Positions 53,059 to 62,181 of a DNA stretch of 64,000 nucleotides are shown here, one piece after another. Origin of the DNA: Parapedobacter tibetensis (GTDB taxonomy: Bacteria; Bacteroidota; Bacteroidia; Sphingobacteriales; Sphingobacteriaceae); NCBI RefSeq assembly GCF_024704835.1, contig NZ_JAMXBE010000019.1, positions 1 to 64,000 of the forward strand. The letters run 5' to 3'. Numbering within the stretch: position 1 is the first letter of the stretch; each line of letters begins with the position of its first letter. Made by a program: the position numbers and the translations under genes. The notes under the pieces were generated by a model, which did not search any database, had not been told where the DNA came from, and was given only the letters and a program-made list of their open reading frames with translations.

Positions 53059-54702
53059 ATGGTTATTGCCTTAGCACAGCTTAATTACCACATTGGTAAT
53101 TTCGAACAAAATACCACTAAAATCATCAAGGCCATACACGATGCCAAGCATAAAGGCGCGGATATCGTGATATTTGCTGAATTGGCCATCGGGGGATACC
53201 CCGCTAAGGACCTACTGAGATCCAAAGCCTTTTTGGATGCTTGTCAGGCATCAATCGCCATGATAGCCTCCCAATGCCAGGGTATAGCCTGCATCATCGG
53301 CGCGCCCATACCCAACACATCCGGTCAAGGCAAAGCGCTATTCAATGCCGCCCTCTTCTTTGCTGATGGTGAAGTGCGACAGGTCGTACGCAAAGGGCTC
53401 ATCCCCGACTACGATGTCTTTGATGAATACCGCTATTTCCAACCGGCCAATGAATTCGGATGTATCCATTATCAAGGCACTAAGATTGCGCTTACCATCT
53501 GTGAAGACTTGTGGAATGCCACCGAACCTAAACTATACCGGAGGAACCCGATGGATAAATTGCGGGAAGAGAATCCTGATGTCGTCATTAATATAGCTGC
53601 TTCCCCATTTTCATACAACCACCTCAACGAACGGATGGGGGTATTGCAGGCTCAGGCAAGGCAGGCCCAAGCATCGCTGCTCTACCTCAATCAGGTGGGC
53701 GCACATACCGATATCATTTTCGATGGCCGCGCCATCATCCTCTCACCCGATGGCAGATTGGTGGATATGATGGCCGCCTTTACCGAAGATCTCCGGTACT
53801 ATGAGCTGAATGGCACGGAAATAACCGCCGTACATGACGTAGGCCACTTGCAACAACCCCTGGAAACCGAATTGATACACCAAGCCTTGTTGTTGGGTAT
53901 CCGCGATTACTTTTTCAAATCGGGCTTCAAAAAAGCGGTTGTAGGATTGTCGGGCGGGATAGATTCAGCGGTAGTGGCGGCGCTGGCTAGCGAAGCGCTT
54001 GGCCCCGAAAATGTAATGGCTGTATTGATGCCCTCTAAATATTCTAGCGACCACTCCATCAAGGATGCGCAGGATTTGGCGAAAAACATGGGATGCCCAC
54101 ATGAAATCATTCACATACAGCCCATGGCAGACGCATTTGACCAAAGCCTCGCTACCGTTTTCGAAAACCTGCATCCCGATACAACCGAGGAAAACATACA
54201 GGCCCGCATCCGGGGCACGCTATTGATGGCCATGTCCAATAAACTTGGCTATATTTTACTCAACACCTCCAACAAAAGTGAAGCCGCTGTGGGCTACGGC
54301 ACCTTATATGGCGACATGGCCGGGGCACTGGGAGTCATTGGCGATGTGTATAAAACGCAGGTCTACCAACTGGCCCGGTACATCAATCGTAATGGGGAAA
54401 TCATCCCGGAAAACACCATCGTGAAACCTCCATCGGCGGAATTACGACCCGACCAAAAGGATAGCGATTCCCTGCCGGAATATGACCTGCTGGACGCCAT
54501 CCTCTTCCAGTATATCGAATGCGAAAAAAATGCCGAGCAAATCATCGCTTTGGGCTTCGCCGAACCCTTGGTGCACCGTATACTGAAAATGACCAACACC
54601 GCTGAATTCAAGCGTTTCCAAAGCCCCCCGATATTGCGCGTCAGCAGCAAGGCCTTCGGTGTAGGCAGGATGATGCCGCTGGTGGCTAGGTATCCGTTGT
54701 GA
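53059..54702 (+). CDS. nadE: Glutamine-dependent NAD+ synthase
   Basis: 547 residues. The N-terminal nitrilase-type glutaminase has its Glu-Lys-Cys triad at E41 (FAELAIGGYP), Lys near 113 (VRKGLIPDYD) and Cys near 147 (TICEDLW). The C-terminal ATP-pyrophosphatase-type synthetase has SGGIDSA near 299 and STSSNKSE-like NTSNKSEAAVGYGT. It amidates nicotinic acid adenine dinucleotide using glutamine. Complete and normal. Confidence 0.97.
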   Translation: MVIALAQLNYHIGNFEQNTTKIIKAIHDAKHKGADIVIFAELAIGGYPAKDLLRSKAFLDACQASIAMIASQCQGIACIIGAPIPNTSGQGKALFNAALFFADGEVRQVVRKGLIPDYDVFDEYRYFQPANEFGCIHYQGTKIALTICEDLWNATEPKLYRRNPMDKLREENPDVVINIAASPFSYNHLNERMGVLQAQARQAQASLLYLNQVGAHTDIIFDGRAIILSPDGRLVDMMAAFTEDLRYYELNGTEITAVHDVGHLQQPLETELIHQALLLGIRDYFFKSGFKKAVVGLSGGIDSAVVAALASEALGPENVMAVLMPSKYSSDHSIKDAQDLAKNMGCPHEIIHIQPMADAFDQSLATVFENLHPDTTEENIQARIRGTLLMAMSNKLGYILLNTSNKSEAAVGYGTLYGDMAGALGVIGDVYKTQVYQLARYINRNGEIIPENTIVKPPSAELRPDQKDSDSLPEYDLLDAILFQYIECEKNAEQIIALGFAEPLVHRILKMTNTAEFKRFQSPPILRVSSKAFGVGRMMPLVARYPL

Positions 54703-54780
54703 GGTGCATAGCTACTGATAGCCGATTACCGATAGCCGATAACAGAATTTCGAAAGAAAAAACCAATATTATATAAAACA

Positions 54781-54949
54781 GGGTGCACAGATTTCCGCTA
54801 TGTTGACTTCGCCAGTCTCCAAAGGGTATTGGGTAGGCGACCTGCGCAGTCTTTATAACCCCAGGGTAAAGACTGACGAAGTTTCCCCTACGCACAAAGC
54901 CAACAAAACTTCGTAAGTCGAGAGTTTGACGGAAATTTGTCGTACACCC
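54781..54949. mobile_element. MITE-like element with terminal inverted repeats and 9-bp target duplication
   Basis: The 169-bp element starts GGGTGCACAGATTTCCG and ends with the imperfect complement CGGAAATTTGTCGTACACCC. TATAAAACA occurs on both sides (54772-54780, and 54950-54958), as expected of a 9-bp target-site duplication. Inside, ACTTCGCCAGTCT and AGACTGACGAAGT form an inner inverted repeat (12/13) and CAGTCTTTA / TAAAGACTG another. No transposase is encoded, so it would be mobilised in trans. Confidence 0.75.
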
Positions 54950-54966
54950 TATAAAACACTTCAATC

Positions 54967-55027
54967 AATTTTTTTGTATGTTTCCGCTATAAATGCTGCT
55001 TCTTAGCGGCAGCGGAGAGATCGATAA
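54967..55027 (+). repeat. 61-bp direct repeat, copy 1
   Basis: Identical over 61 bp to 62310-62370. Contains a 7-T run, then a hairpin CCGCTA / TAGCGG and CAGCGGAGAGATCGATAA. Lies 17 bp after the MITE-like element and bounds the left side of the 7.3-kb peptide/propeller cassette. Confidence 0.97.
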
Positions 55028-55094
55028 CTGCGAAGCATTCATGAGTGCCTTTGCAAACAGACAATATCGAATAATTTTGCTTATTTATGACAAT

Positions 55095-55124
55095 TTGGTT
55101 TTATCAAATTAATGTTTATCTTTG
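55095..55124 (+). promoter_or_regulatory. Promoter of the Cys-rich peptide cassette
   Basis: TTG (55095-55097), 19-bp spacer, TATCTTTG (55117-55124): full consensus. AATTTG / CAAATT form a dyad within it. The predicted leader is about 130 nt, long for this window. Confidence 0.7.
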
Positions 55125-55263
55125 TTAATAGTGCTATAAACGTAGAGAAAGCCTTATCTTTTAGGAAACTAAAGATATAAAAGCAGCTTTTTTTGACACT
55201 TTTTTGTTTCTGTGTATTCATTTAAATTATAACTAAATAAGTTCACTAAATCATTCAAAAATT

Positions 55264-55680
55264 ATGAAAACTAAATTTAAACTTTCTGTATTAGCAGTTT
55301 TTAGCCTTTGTTTAGTAACGCTATCGAGTTTTGTGACTTCTACTGATCCTGAGGCGCCGGCTGCGTATGTTCCATGTGAAACAGATAGCTTTGAACTTCC
55401 ATCTTATGCTAAGGTGGATGAAATCGTGGAAGTAGAGTGTACTGTATGTGAACTGGTGAGGTCTGAGCGACTGTGGAATACTGAAGGTCTCCTTGAAGGT
55501 ACGCTGTACGAGTATAATGTGGGTTCGGAGCCCGCCATATTGTATAATATCGATTGTATGTACTCAAGAGATGAGCGCCATAGTTGTACACAACAAGAGA
55601 TTACAGGGTTGGGTTCTGGTTGTAACAATTTTTTTGTACCTTGTACAAAAGAAGATGATCCTGAGTGTGTAAACGACTAA
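55264..55680 (+). CDS. Small secreted cysteine-rich protein
   Basis: 138 residues. Signal peptide to about residue 26 (LAVFSLCLVTLSSFVTS); the mature part has eight cysteines at 38, 59, 62, 98, 108, 120, 127 and 135, including a CTVC pair. No catalytic motif. In size and context it resembles the NVEALA-type small exported proteins of Bacteroidota that precede 6-bladed beta-propeller genes, but it lacks an NVEALA motif, so family membership is not shown. First gene of the cassette, 16 bp before the first propeller gene. With a thioredoxin-like protein encoded downstream, disulfide formation or reduction is probably part of its maturation. Confidence 0.8.
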   Translation: MKTKFKLSVLAVFSLCLVTLSSFVTSTDPEAPAAYVPCETDSFELPSYAKVDEIVEVECTVCELVRSERLWNTEGLLEGTLYEYNVGSEPAILYNIDCMYSRDERHSCTQQEITGLGSGCNNFFVPCTKEDDPECVND

Positions 55681-55696
55681 TTGGATAGCGCATAGT

Positions 55697-56956
55697 ATGA
55701 AGCACTTCCTTTTTTCGACACTTTGCTCGACCGCTTTTCTATCCTTAATGGGGGCATGTACAGATTTTAAGGGGCAGAAGAAGGACAACCAACAGATGGA
55801 AAGCCTGTCTGATGTGCCTGAAGTGAATATACGGCCTGATAAGCACGTATCGTTAAATACGAAGGATTTTATTGATTCGGTACAATACATTGCGTTAGAA
55901 ACTACGCATGAATCTGAATTTGGGGAGATATCCCAAATTCAGATTGCTGGGGATTTTTTTGTGATTTTGGACAAGTTTACGAATGAAATTTTGTTTTTTA
56001 GAAAGAATGGAGGTTTTGTCAGAAAGATCAGTGCTCAAAACGATGATATCCCAATTCCTTTCAAGAGTATTTTGAAGTTTACGATAGATACTGAAAATGA
56101 AATTTTATCATTTCCTGATGCACTATCCCCTTATATCTACGAATTTGATTTATTGGGAAATTTTATAAAAACACGAAAAAAGGAGCCGGTAGATTATACA
56201 ATTCGTGAATCGCATTATTTGAATACATTTAAAATTGACTATTTTTCTTATGATAATTCTATGGCCAAAAAGCCCCAGGGTCGTAGTATTACCGTAACGG
56301 AGAATGGAAGAGAGAATGCTTCCTATCTATATTTTGATCCGTCGGTCATTGACCAAGATGATGTATATGGTGCGCGGAAATACTTCTTTCAATCAACTGA
56401 GCAGCTGTTGTTTTCCAGACCGTATGATTATACCATTTATACGTTTGGGGATAATGGGGAAATGAATGCATACCTTCAGATTTCGTTGCCCGAAAACCTC
56501 AGGATTCCGTCGGATTTCTTGACAAGTAATAAATACAGTAGCAAAAGGCGTGCTTATACGAACGATAATAAATCTCGAGTATACTTAATCACCGATGTGT
56601 ATAAAACAGGTAAGATTTTGTATTTCAAGTTAATAGGTTCTAAATATATCAAAACTCTTCTTTATGATCTTAATACCGATGTTTTGATTAATTTTAGAAA
56701 TTATCTTTCTGATTCTTCGACACTTTATCTGCCCATAGCAGGTACTGATGTTTTGGGTGTTGATAATAACAGGCTGATATCAGTAATCCCTTCCACGCGA
56801 ATGATCCAGGCTTTGAATACTAATATTAGCATATCCGGATATTTGGCGTCATTACCCGATCACCTGCGGGAGTACTATAAGCGAGGAAATAACCAAAATC
56901 CGGTCTTGGTATTGACAAAATTAAAGAAATCCATTAATTATGAGACCGATAGTTAG
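55697..56956 (+). CDS. 6-bladed beta-propeller lipoprotein, paralogue 1
   Basis: 419 residues; lipobox MGAC at 18-21. The body matches the Bacteroidota '6-bladed beta-propeller' family: DFIDSVQYIALETTHESEFGEISQ, FFVILDKFTNEILFFRKNGGFVRKI, then PYDYTIYTF and a terminal NPVLVLTKLK. The DNA here is visibly AT-richer than nadE upstream or the barrel gene downstream. Its end overlaps the next propeller gene by 17 bp. Family function unknown; the domain could bind the neighbouring peptide or a surface ligand. Confidence 0.85.
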   Translation: MKHFLFSTLCSTAFLSLMGACTDFKGQKKDNQQMESLSDVPEVNIRPDKHVSLNTKDFIDSVQYIALETTHESEFGEISQIQIAGDFFVILDKFTNEILFFRKNGGFVRKISAQNDDIPIPFKSILKFTIDTENEILSFPDALSPYIYEFDLLGNFIKTRKKEPVDYTIRESHYLNTFKIDYFSYDNSMAKKPQGRSITVTENGRENASYLYFDPSVIDQDDVYGARKYFFQSTEQLLFSRPYDYTIYTFGDNGEMNAYLQISLPENLRIPSDFLTSNKYSSKRRAYTNDNKSRVYLITDVYKTGKILYFKLIGSKYIKTLLYDLNTDVLINFRNYLSDSSTLYLPIAGTDVLGVDNNRLISVIPSTRMIQALNTNISISGYLASLPDHLREYYKRGNNQNPVLVLTKLKKSINYETDS

Positions 56957-58169
56957 CAGGGTTCTTCTCCAGCTTGCTTTATTCGTGTTCCATGGGGCAG
57001 TCCTGGCGAGTATTTGCTTGAGTGAAACCCTAACCAAGCACGATTCGACCTCAGCAGCTACTGAAATCCGGATAGACCCTGCCGCGGCGAGTGGGGGTAC
57101 AGATGCCATGCTGTTTGATTCTATCGTTTATATCCCCTTAGAGACCAATGAGCATTCTGCGTTTTCAATTATTTCGCAGATGGAGGTAACCAACAGCTAT
57201 TATATTATTTTAGATGGCGGGATGAACAGCCTCTTTTTCTTTAATCGCGATGGTAGCTTCAGCCATAAGATAGACAAAAACAACAAAAACGAACCTTTTA
57301 AGAGCGTCAATAGGTTCACCGTCGATAGGTTTGGAAATATCGTCTCATTTAAGGATTTTATGACCTCCTATGCCTACACGTTTGGATTGGATGGGGGCTT
57401 TATCGATGTGACGGAATCCGACAGCACGGTTTCTTTTAGAGATTTTACGCTATTCAACGAATTCAGAATCTGTTATCATCCCCGGTATTCCACTAGTGAT
57501 GATGATCGCGCACGTTTCGAAAATATTGCCCGGTATGATACCACGACAGGTGAGCTCCTCGGCGCTTATCTACCTGTTGATTCAACATTGAAGAGTATTA
57601 ATTTATTCGGCGTACCAAAATACTTTTATTCGTCTGGCGAGAAGCGCCTGTTGTTTACCCAGCCCTACGATTATACCATCTACGAATTTGATGCCAATGC
57701 GGTACCTCATGAGCGGTTTAAAATCATTTTGCCTCTTCTAAATACACTTCCTTCCGATTTTTTAACGAATCCCATATACTATGGGAAATGGCGCGACTAT
57801 TTAAGTGCAAGCAGGTCCGTTATTTATTCGATACGGGAGGTCTACCTCTCTGGAGATTGGCTTTCCTTCTATACCTCTCCCAGTATTCAAGGGAGTGCTT
57901 TTCTATACAATCTGGCTACATACGAGGTCTTTAACCTGAAAGAAACCGAGGATTCGGCCTTGGGCCTGCCAGTGACGGAGCACGGAAAATTTGTTTTAGC
58001 GGTAGACGAGGGCGCGCTGATTTCGGAGGTGTCTTTCCTTGCTTTGAAAAGACGATACGAAGAAACCCCACGATCAACGCGAAAAAATTTGTTTCCCGAA
58101 CACCTAAATGTGCTGATGGAAAGCGAAGCGCATAACCCAATTCTGAGGTTGTCGTACCTGAAGCAATAA
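56940..58169 (+). CDS. 6-bladed beta-propeller protein, paralogue 2
   Basis: 409 residues, clearly paralogous to the preceding product: IVYIPLETNEHSAFSIISQ, YYIILDGGMNSLFFFNRDGSFSHKI, KYFYSSGEKRLLFTQPYDYTIYEF in place of KYFFQSTEQLLFSRPYDYTIYTF, LPSDFLTN, and a terminal NPILRLSYLK. The N-terminus is a signal-like hydrophobic run; ASIC around residue 26 is a poor lipobox. So this copy may be periplasmic rather than lipid-anchored, which would separate the roles of the two. Start ATG lies inside the previous gene (17-bp overlap). Confidence 0.85.
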   Translation: MRPIVSRVLLQLALFVFHGAVLASICLSETLTKHDSTSAATEIRIDPAAASGGTDAMLFDSIVYIPLETNEHSAFSIISQMEVTNSYYIILDGGMNSLFFFNRDGSFSHKIDKNNKNEPFKSVNRFTVDRFGNIVSFKDFMTSYAYTFGLDGGFIDVTESDSTVSFRDFTLFNEFRICYHPRYSTSDDDRARFENIARYDTTTGELLGAYLPVDSTLKSINLFGVPKYFYSSGEKRLLFTQPYDYTIYEFDANAVPHERFKIILPLLNTLPSDFLTNPIYYGKWRDYLSASRSVIYSIREVYLSGDWLSFYTSPSIQGSAFLYNLATYEVFNLKETEDSALGLPVTEHGKFVLAVDEGALISEVSFLALKRRYEETPRSTRKNLFPEHLNVLMESEAHNPILRLSYLKQ

Positions 58170-58192
58170 TTCAAAACTGAATAGACTGAAGT

Positions 58193-58807
58193 ATGTCATC
58201 AAAAACTAAACGCCATATCCTGATACTTTACGGCCTTCTGGCCATCGCATTGGTAGCCTTAGGGGTTGGGCTGCCGCGGTGGTCTGGTGAAACAGACGTA
58301 GGTGTACAAAAGGAAATGGAAAGTGATGAGAGGACTTTTTTTTGGGAAATCTATCCCGAACTTGTTATCCCCAATGCCGGAAAGGCAATAGATAAAAGTC
58401 TTCATATAAAAGATTTGAATGATGGAGAGATCACTGTTAAGGATTTATCGGAAAGATCTCCACTTTTGGTTTTTAGATATTCCCAGTATGATTGCCATCT
58501 TTGTGTTGATCAGGTATTGGAAAAATTGCATACCATTTATGAAGGAGATGAAGACAAAGTTTGCCTAATCATAGACGGGATGGCAGGGAGGGAATTTAGA
58601 TTAAAGTATAAAAACAGGAAGATGAATTTTCTATCGTATTTTGTTGTTGATAACAGCCTAGGGCTGAGCTTGGAAAACAAGAACTTACCATTCCTGTTTG
58701 TGTTGTCCGGTGATGCACGGGTGAATAAGGTATTTGTTCCCTTTAAAGAGTTCCCCGATCAGACTGATGCATATTTAAGAAACATCAAAGCCCTTCTAAG
58801 TGACTAG
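58193..58807 (+). CDS. Membrane-anchored thioredoxin-like protein
   Basis: 204 residues. An N-terminal helix (9-27) anchors the protein with the rest outside. A thioredoxin-like core begins near 75 and has CHLC at 101-104 in SQYDCHLCVDQVLEKL, then VDNSLGLSLENKNLPFLFVL with the likely cis-Pro at NLPF. The active-site sequence is unusual for TlpA. Expected role: disulfide chemistry on the cysteine-rich product of the same cassette. Overlaps the barrel gene by 8 bp. Confidence 0.8.
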   Translation: MSSKTKRHILILYGLLAIALVALGVGLPRWSGETDVGVQKEMESDERTFFWEIYPELVIPNAGKAIDKSLHIKDLNDGEITVKDLSERSPLLVFRYSQYDCHLCVDQVLEKLHTIYEGDEDKVCLIIDGMAGREFRLKYKNRKMNFLSYFVVDNSLGLSLENKNLPFLFVLSGDARVNKVFVPFKEFPDQTDAYLRNIKALLSD

Positions 58808-61541
58808 GTGTCTAGTTGTAATTTTTTTCTGTTCATGGAGTAGCTTGTGTGGTTATGGTCAATCTAATACGGAAAAAAAGGTCGTCATACGCGGCCGCGT
58901 GGTAGACTCTATCGGACAAGAGCCGATTGCAGCTACTACAGTGAGCATCTACCAGAAAGGCGAGGGTAAACTATTGAAATATGGCTTTACCAATAACAGC
59001 GGTTTTTTCAACCTTGCTGAAGTACCGCTTGTCGATTCCGTGTACCAAGTGCGGCTATCTCACATCGGGTACGGCACGGTTGAAGTTGACGTTAACCGGC
59101 CGTCTACCCCAACGGATATCGTTATGGGTGATATCCAAATGAAAAGCGTATCAAACCTGATAGCGGAAGTGGCTGTAAACCGCCCCCCGATAATGATGAA
59201 CAATGACACACTGGTCATCAACCCGGAAGCATTCGATTTACAACCTAATGCCGTGGTAGAAGATTTGTTGACCAAAGTGCCGGGTGTCGCCGTCTGGGGA
59301 GATGGCGTGATTACGGTCAATGGCAAAAGGGTGGACAGGGTACTGGTAGAGGGGCAGCCGTTTTTTGGTGCGGACCCAGCGATCGCTACCCGAAACCTAC
59401 CGTCGGATGCTATCGACAAGGTAAAAGTGTACGATAGTCCGACCAATACCCCAGACCGAGAGGAGTCGCTGGAAATGGACATTATCCTCAAAAACGACAA
59501 AAAAAGGGGGCTTTTCGGGAAGGTGTCCCTTGGTGAAGGAACCAAGAACCATAAAGAACGGACTGTTTTGGTCAACGTATTCGACCCTAAGAACCAACTC
59601 AGCCTTTTTGCCGGCTCGAACAACACGAATAAGGTTGTCAGTAACGCTAGTGATTTCCTGGCAGCCAATGTCTACAAGGCGGGCGGTGAGGACCTAGAAC
59701 CCAATACCCCGAGGTTTGATCAACGAGGGTTAAATGATTTTTTTATTGCGGGTACCAAATTTGGACGGCGGTGGAATGACCGCCTCAGGACCAATCTCGA
59801 ACTGCTCCACGACGACAGGAAATCCGAAACGCTGACAGATGTGCGTGAAATCCGCCAGTTCGGCGAAGGCAACGTACAGGAAATCGCAGAAAGCCGACAG
59901 GACAACACGCATGGCGTCAGGCAATCGTACCTGGGCACTGCCCGGTATGAAGATCGGAAATGGGCGCTCAGGATTAACTCGCAAATTGAGCGGTCGAAGA
60001 CGTCACGGAGCCAGCTGCTTAATCGGCAAGTAACCGACCAATCGGGGCAAAACTTGGCTGACTTGTATAAAGACCTGTTCAACGATGAGCAGAATCGTAC
60101 AGGAAAAATAGGCTTCGATTTGCGTCAGGGAGTTACACCAGGCAGAATAAAGTTCAACCTGTCCTATGAATTTGAGACCGAAAGCCGAAAGCAGGATCAA
60201 CAGGAGGATATTTTGTTTAGCGATGGCGCCCCTATTGATCGCCTAAAGCGGAATAATCAAGGCAACCAGCTGCATGAAATGTATACCGTCCTTGGCCTGG
60301 ATGGACTACTAAATGCCATGGGCGTCAGGGGTATCGGTGTATCGTTTGACCTTCGTAATACCCTTAAGGCCCGCTGGCTGGACGAAGATCAGCAAGACCT
60401 GTTTTTTGACCCGGCTACAGACGGGTATACCGTCGAGAACCAAGCGATCTCTTATTCGGACCGGTTGCGGGAAATCATGTGGACTCCGGAAATCACGGCC
60501 TCCAGAGGTTTTGTCAAACGGATCGGAGGGGGGGAGAATAGGTGGCATTTTAATGCTGCATTGGGGTTGGAGACCACTTCCAGGAAAAATACCTCCAACC
60601 ACGAACTTCGGGTGCTCGACAAACACATGCTTTATATGCTGCCATCGGCCAGTGTCCAGTATAGACGATTTCGCCAGCTGTCGAACAAGTCGCTAACGCT
60701 TGCTTATAAGACCTTGGTTAACCAGCCCCATATCCTCCAATTGATCGCCTTGGTAGACACCACCCAAAAAGACTTCAATCAAATCGGGAATAGGGGCCTG
60801 AAACCCGAAGAAGAGTACCAGTTTTCACTTGAATATACCGATCTGCACCAAGTGAAAAACATGAGTCAAAGGCTTAAGGTCACCTATTCGTTGTACCGCA
60901 ACCAGCATGCGAATAGCAGTACGTACTTGCCAGACGGGGAGCGGTTGAGCCAAATGCTCAACACGGCCGGGCTTTCATCATTCAGTGCGCTTTATCAGTA
61001 TAGAAGGAGTAGGGCCGTATGGGGTAGACCGTTGAACATTAGTCTGATATCGCAGATTAATGGCGGGCACCGATATTTTTTCAACAACGACGTCCGGCAT
61101 AAAAATAGCCGGTTGATGATGTCTCATCGACCAGAGATCGATTATGTACTGTCCGACCGGTTTAAGATAGGACTCCTTGGATCATTTACCTCTTATTGGA
61201 CCGCTTCGGGACTGAACAGCACTACAACAAATAGCGCTAGTGTCGGCCTAGACGCGGTGTTGACGTGGCCGAGACGTACGACGTGGATCAGTAGGTTGGA
61301 GCGCAAACATTTTTCCACGAGGGGACTACCCGCTGAACAACTCCATCTTTGGCACGTCGATGTGTATTATCGCCTGCTTAAAAAGGAGCAGTTGGAAATC
61401 AAATTTTCCGCGTATGACATTTTGAATAACAATAGAACCATCCAAAATATTTTGAGGGACAATACCGTAAGACAGGTTAGGGTGAACAATATCCAACAAT
61501 TTTTCATGATCGGTTTATCATATTACCCTAGGCTATTTTAA
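58800..61541 (+). CDS. TonB-type outer-membrane beta-barrel protein (OMP_b-brl_3-like)
   Basis: 913 residues, start GTG at 58800 overlapping the thioredoxin-like stop. Short signal (VVIFFCSWSSLCGYGQ), carboxypeptidase-regulatory-like domain (about 25-110), a plug-like domain (VVEDLLTKVPGVAVWGDGVI, then DRVLVEGQPFFGADPAIATRN), then a barrel of the 'outer membrane beta-barrel family' type rather than SusC. No SusD partner. It should form the outer-membrane pore or receptor of the cassette. Composition is nearer the rest of the window than the two propeller genes. Confidence 0.85.
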   Translation: MTRCLVVIFFCSWSSLCGYGQSNTEKKVVIRGRVVDSIGQEPIAATTVSIYQKGEGKLLKYGFTNNSGFFNLAEVPLVDSVYQVRLSHIGYGTVEVDVNRPSTPTDIVMGDIQMKSVSNLIAEVAVNRPPIMMNNDTLVINPEAFDLQPNAVVEDLLTKVPGVAVWGDGVITVNGKRVDRVLVEGQPFFGADPAIATRNLPSDAIDKVKVYDSPTNTPDREESLEMDIILKNDKKRGLFGKVSLGEGTKNHKERTVLVNVFDPKNQLSLFAGSNNTNKVVSNASDFLAANVYKAGGEDLEPNTPRFDQRGLNDFFIAGTKFGRRWNDRLRTNLELLHDDRKSETLTDVREIRQFGEGNVQEIAESRQDNTHGVRQSYLGTARYEDRKWALRINSQIERSKTSRSQLLNRQVTDQSGQNLADLYKDLFNDEQNRTGKIGFDLRQGVTPGRIKFNLSYEFETESRKQDQQEDILFSDGAPIDRLKRNNQGNQLHEMYTVLGLDGLLNAMGVRGIGVSFDLRNTLKARWLDEDQQDLFFDPATDGYTVENQAISYSDRLREIMWTPEITASRGFVKRIGGGENRWHFNAALGLETTSRKNTSNHELRVLDKHMLYMLPSASVQYRRFRQLSNKSLTLAYKTLVNQPHILQLIALVDTTQKDFNQIGNRGLKPEEEYQFSLEYTDLHQVKNMSQRLKVTYSLYRNQHANSSTYLPDGERLSQMLNTAGLSSFSALYQYRRSRAVWGRPLNISLISQINGGHRYFFNNDVRHKNSRLMMSHRPEIDYVLSDRFKIGLLGSFTSYWTASGLNSTTTNSASVGLDAVLTWPRRTTWISRLERKHFSTRGLPAEQLHLWHVDVYYRLLKKEQLEIKFSAYDILNNNRTIQNILRDNTVRQVRVNNIQQFFMIGLSYYPRLF

Positions 61542-61670
61542 TGTAACTGCACCTCTTTTGACCATCCGACAGCCCTTCTTCACTAATCGCGTAGATATTC
61601 ATGAATGTCTCAAAATGTCTTGACGCATTCGAAGTTCCCAAATTTCAACTTCTTACTCTTTTTGATTTCT

Positions 61671-61775
61671 CTAAGTGAACAAAGCCCAAAATGAGGCTAC
61701 CACGAATAATAGTGAACAGCATACTTGTATCCAGTCTGTAAGCTGCTGTTCTTTTGGAAATCTAATTACGGCCAT
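61671..61775 (-). CDS. Possible 34-residue membrane peptide
   Basis: A short minus-strand ORF: polar start MAVIRFPKEQQLTDW then a hydrophobic run ending SFWALFT. A stop lies two codons upstream, so it is a complete short frame. It sits in the 388-bp gap between the barrel gene and the truncated toxin. No family recognised; could be chance. Confidence 0.3.
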   Translation of the reverse strand: MAVIRFPKEQQLTDWIQVCCSLLFVVASFWALFT

Positions 61776-61929
61776 AATTCATTTAGGTTCATTGGTTTGG
61801 TTTCTGGGATAATCGGTTTATAGTTTATTGCGTCACTTTCTTTGAACCGACCAAACGTTACTCATCAGTTCTTTTCTTATTCAGCTTATTTACCTCCGCT
61901 TTCGTTTCCCCATTGATACTATTATTCCA

Positions 61930-62181
61930 TCAAATTATTTCAAGGTGATATTCCCTCAGGTCATCCGTATTCAGAATAACCGAGTTACCGGCCAGCCCGT
62001 CATAAAGCAATTTCCTCAGTGCCGTCTTGCCGGACCCCGGCTGGCCAGCAAGGTAATAGGCGGCAGGTTTATCCAGTGGCACCACAATCGACAAATACTT
62101 GTTGGCTATTAGTCGATAGGTTGATTCGTGGTCAGTATCACTGAGCCGGTATAACTCTTTTAACTGCGTGATGGTTGGCAT
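61930..62181 (-). pseudogene. Truncated zeta-toxin-like kinase
   Basis: About 83 codons from the ATG at 62181 (a TTG 12 nt upstream is in frame). It has the Walker A segment LAGQPGSGKTALRKLL and the following NSVILNTDDLREYH of zeta-toxin/PezT-type kinases. It then stops after REYHLEII, where real members continue for another 100 or more residues with the catalytic Arg/Asp region. No continuation is found downstream in other frames, so the gene is a 5' fragment and the kinase should be inactive. Confidence 0.8.

Larger units (their letters stand above)
54703..55263. other. Intergenic region holding a MITE-like element, a 61-bp repeat copy and a promoter
   Basis: No gene. In order: a GATAGCCGAT short repeat (54715-54742), the MITE-like element (54781-54949), direct repeat copy 1 (54967-55027), a segment at 55071-55092 resembling the sequence after repeat copy 2, the promoter (55095-55124), and a leader of about 130 nt before the peptide gene. 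A minus-strand ORF across 54686-54964 is a by-product of the element. Confidence 0.8.

Noticed and set aside
54686-54964. 92-codon minus-strand ORF
   Set aside because: It spans the MITE-like element and the nadE 3' end; it has no recognisable protein pattern and is explained by the element.
54967-55027. tRNA 3' end as attachment site
   Set aside because: The 61-bp repeat has a hairpin but no T-arm/CCA pattern, and no tRNA or integrase gene is present.
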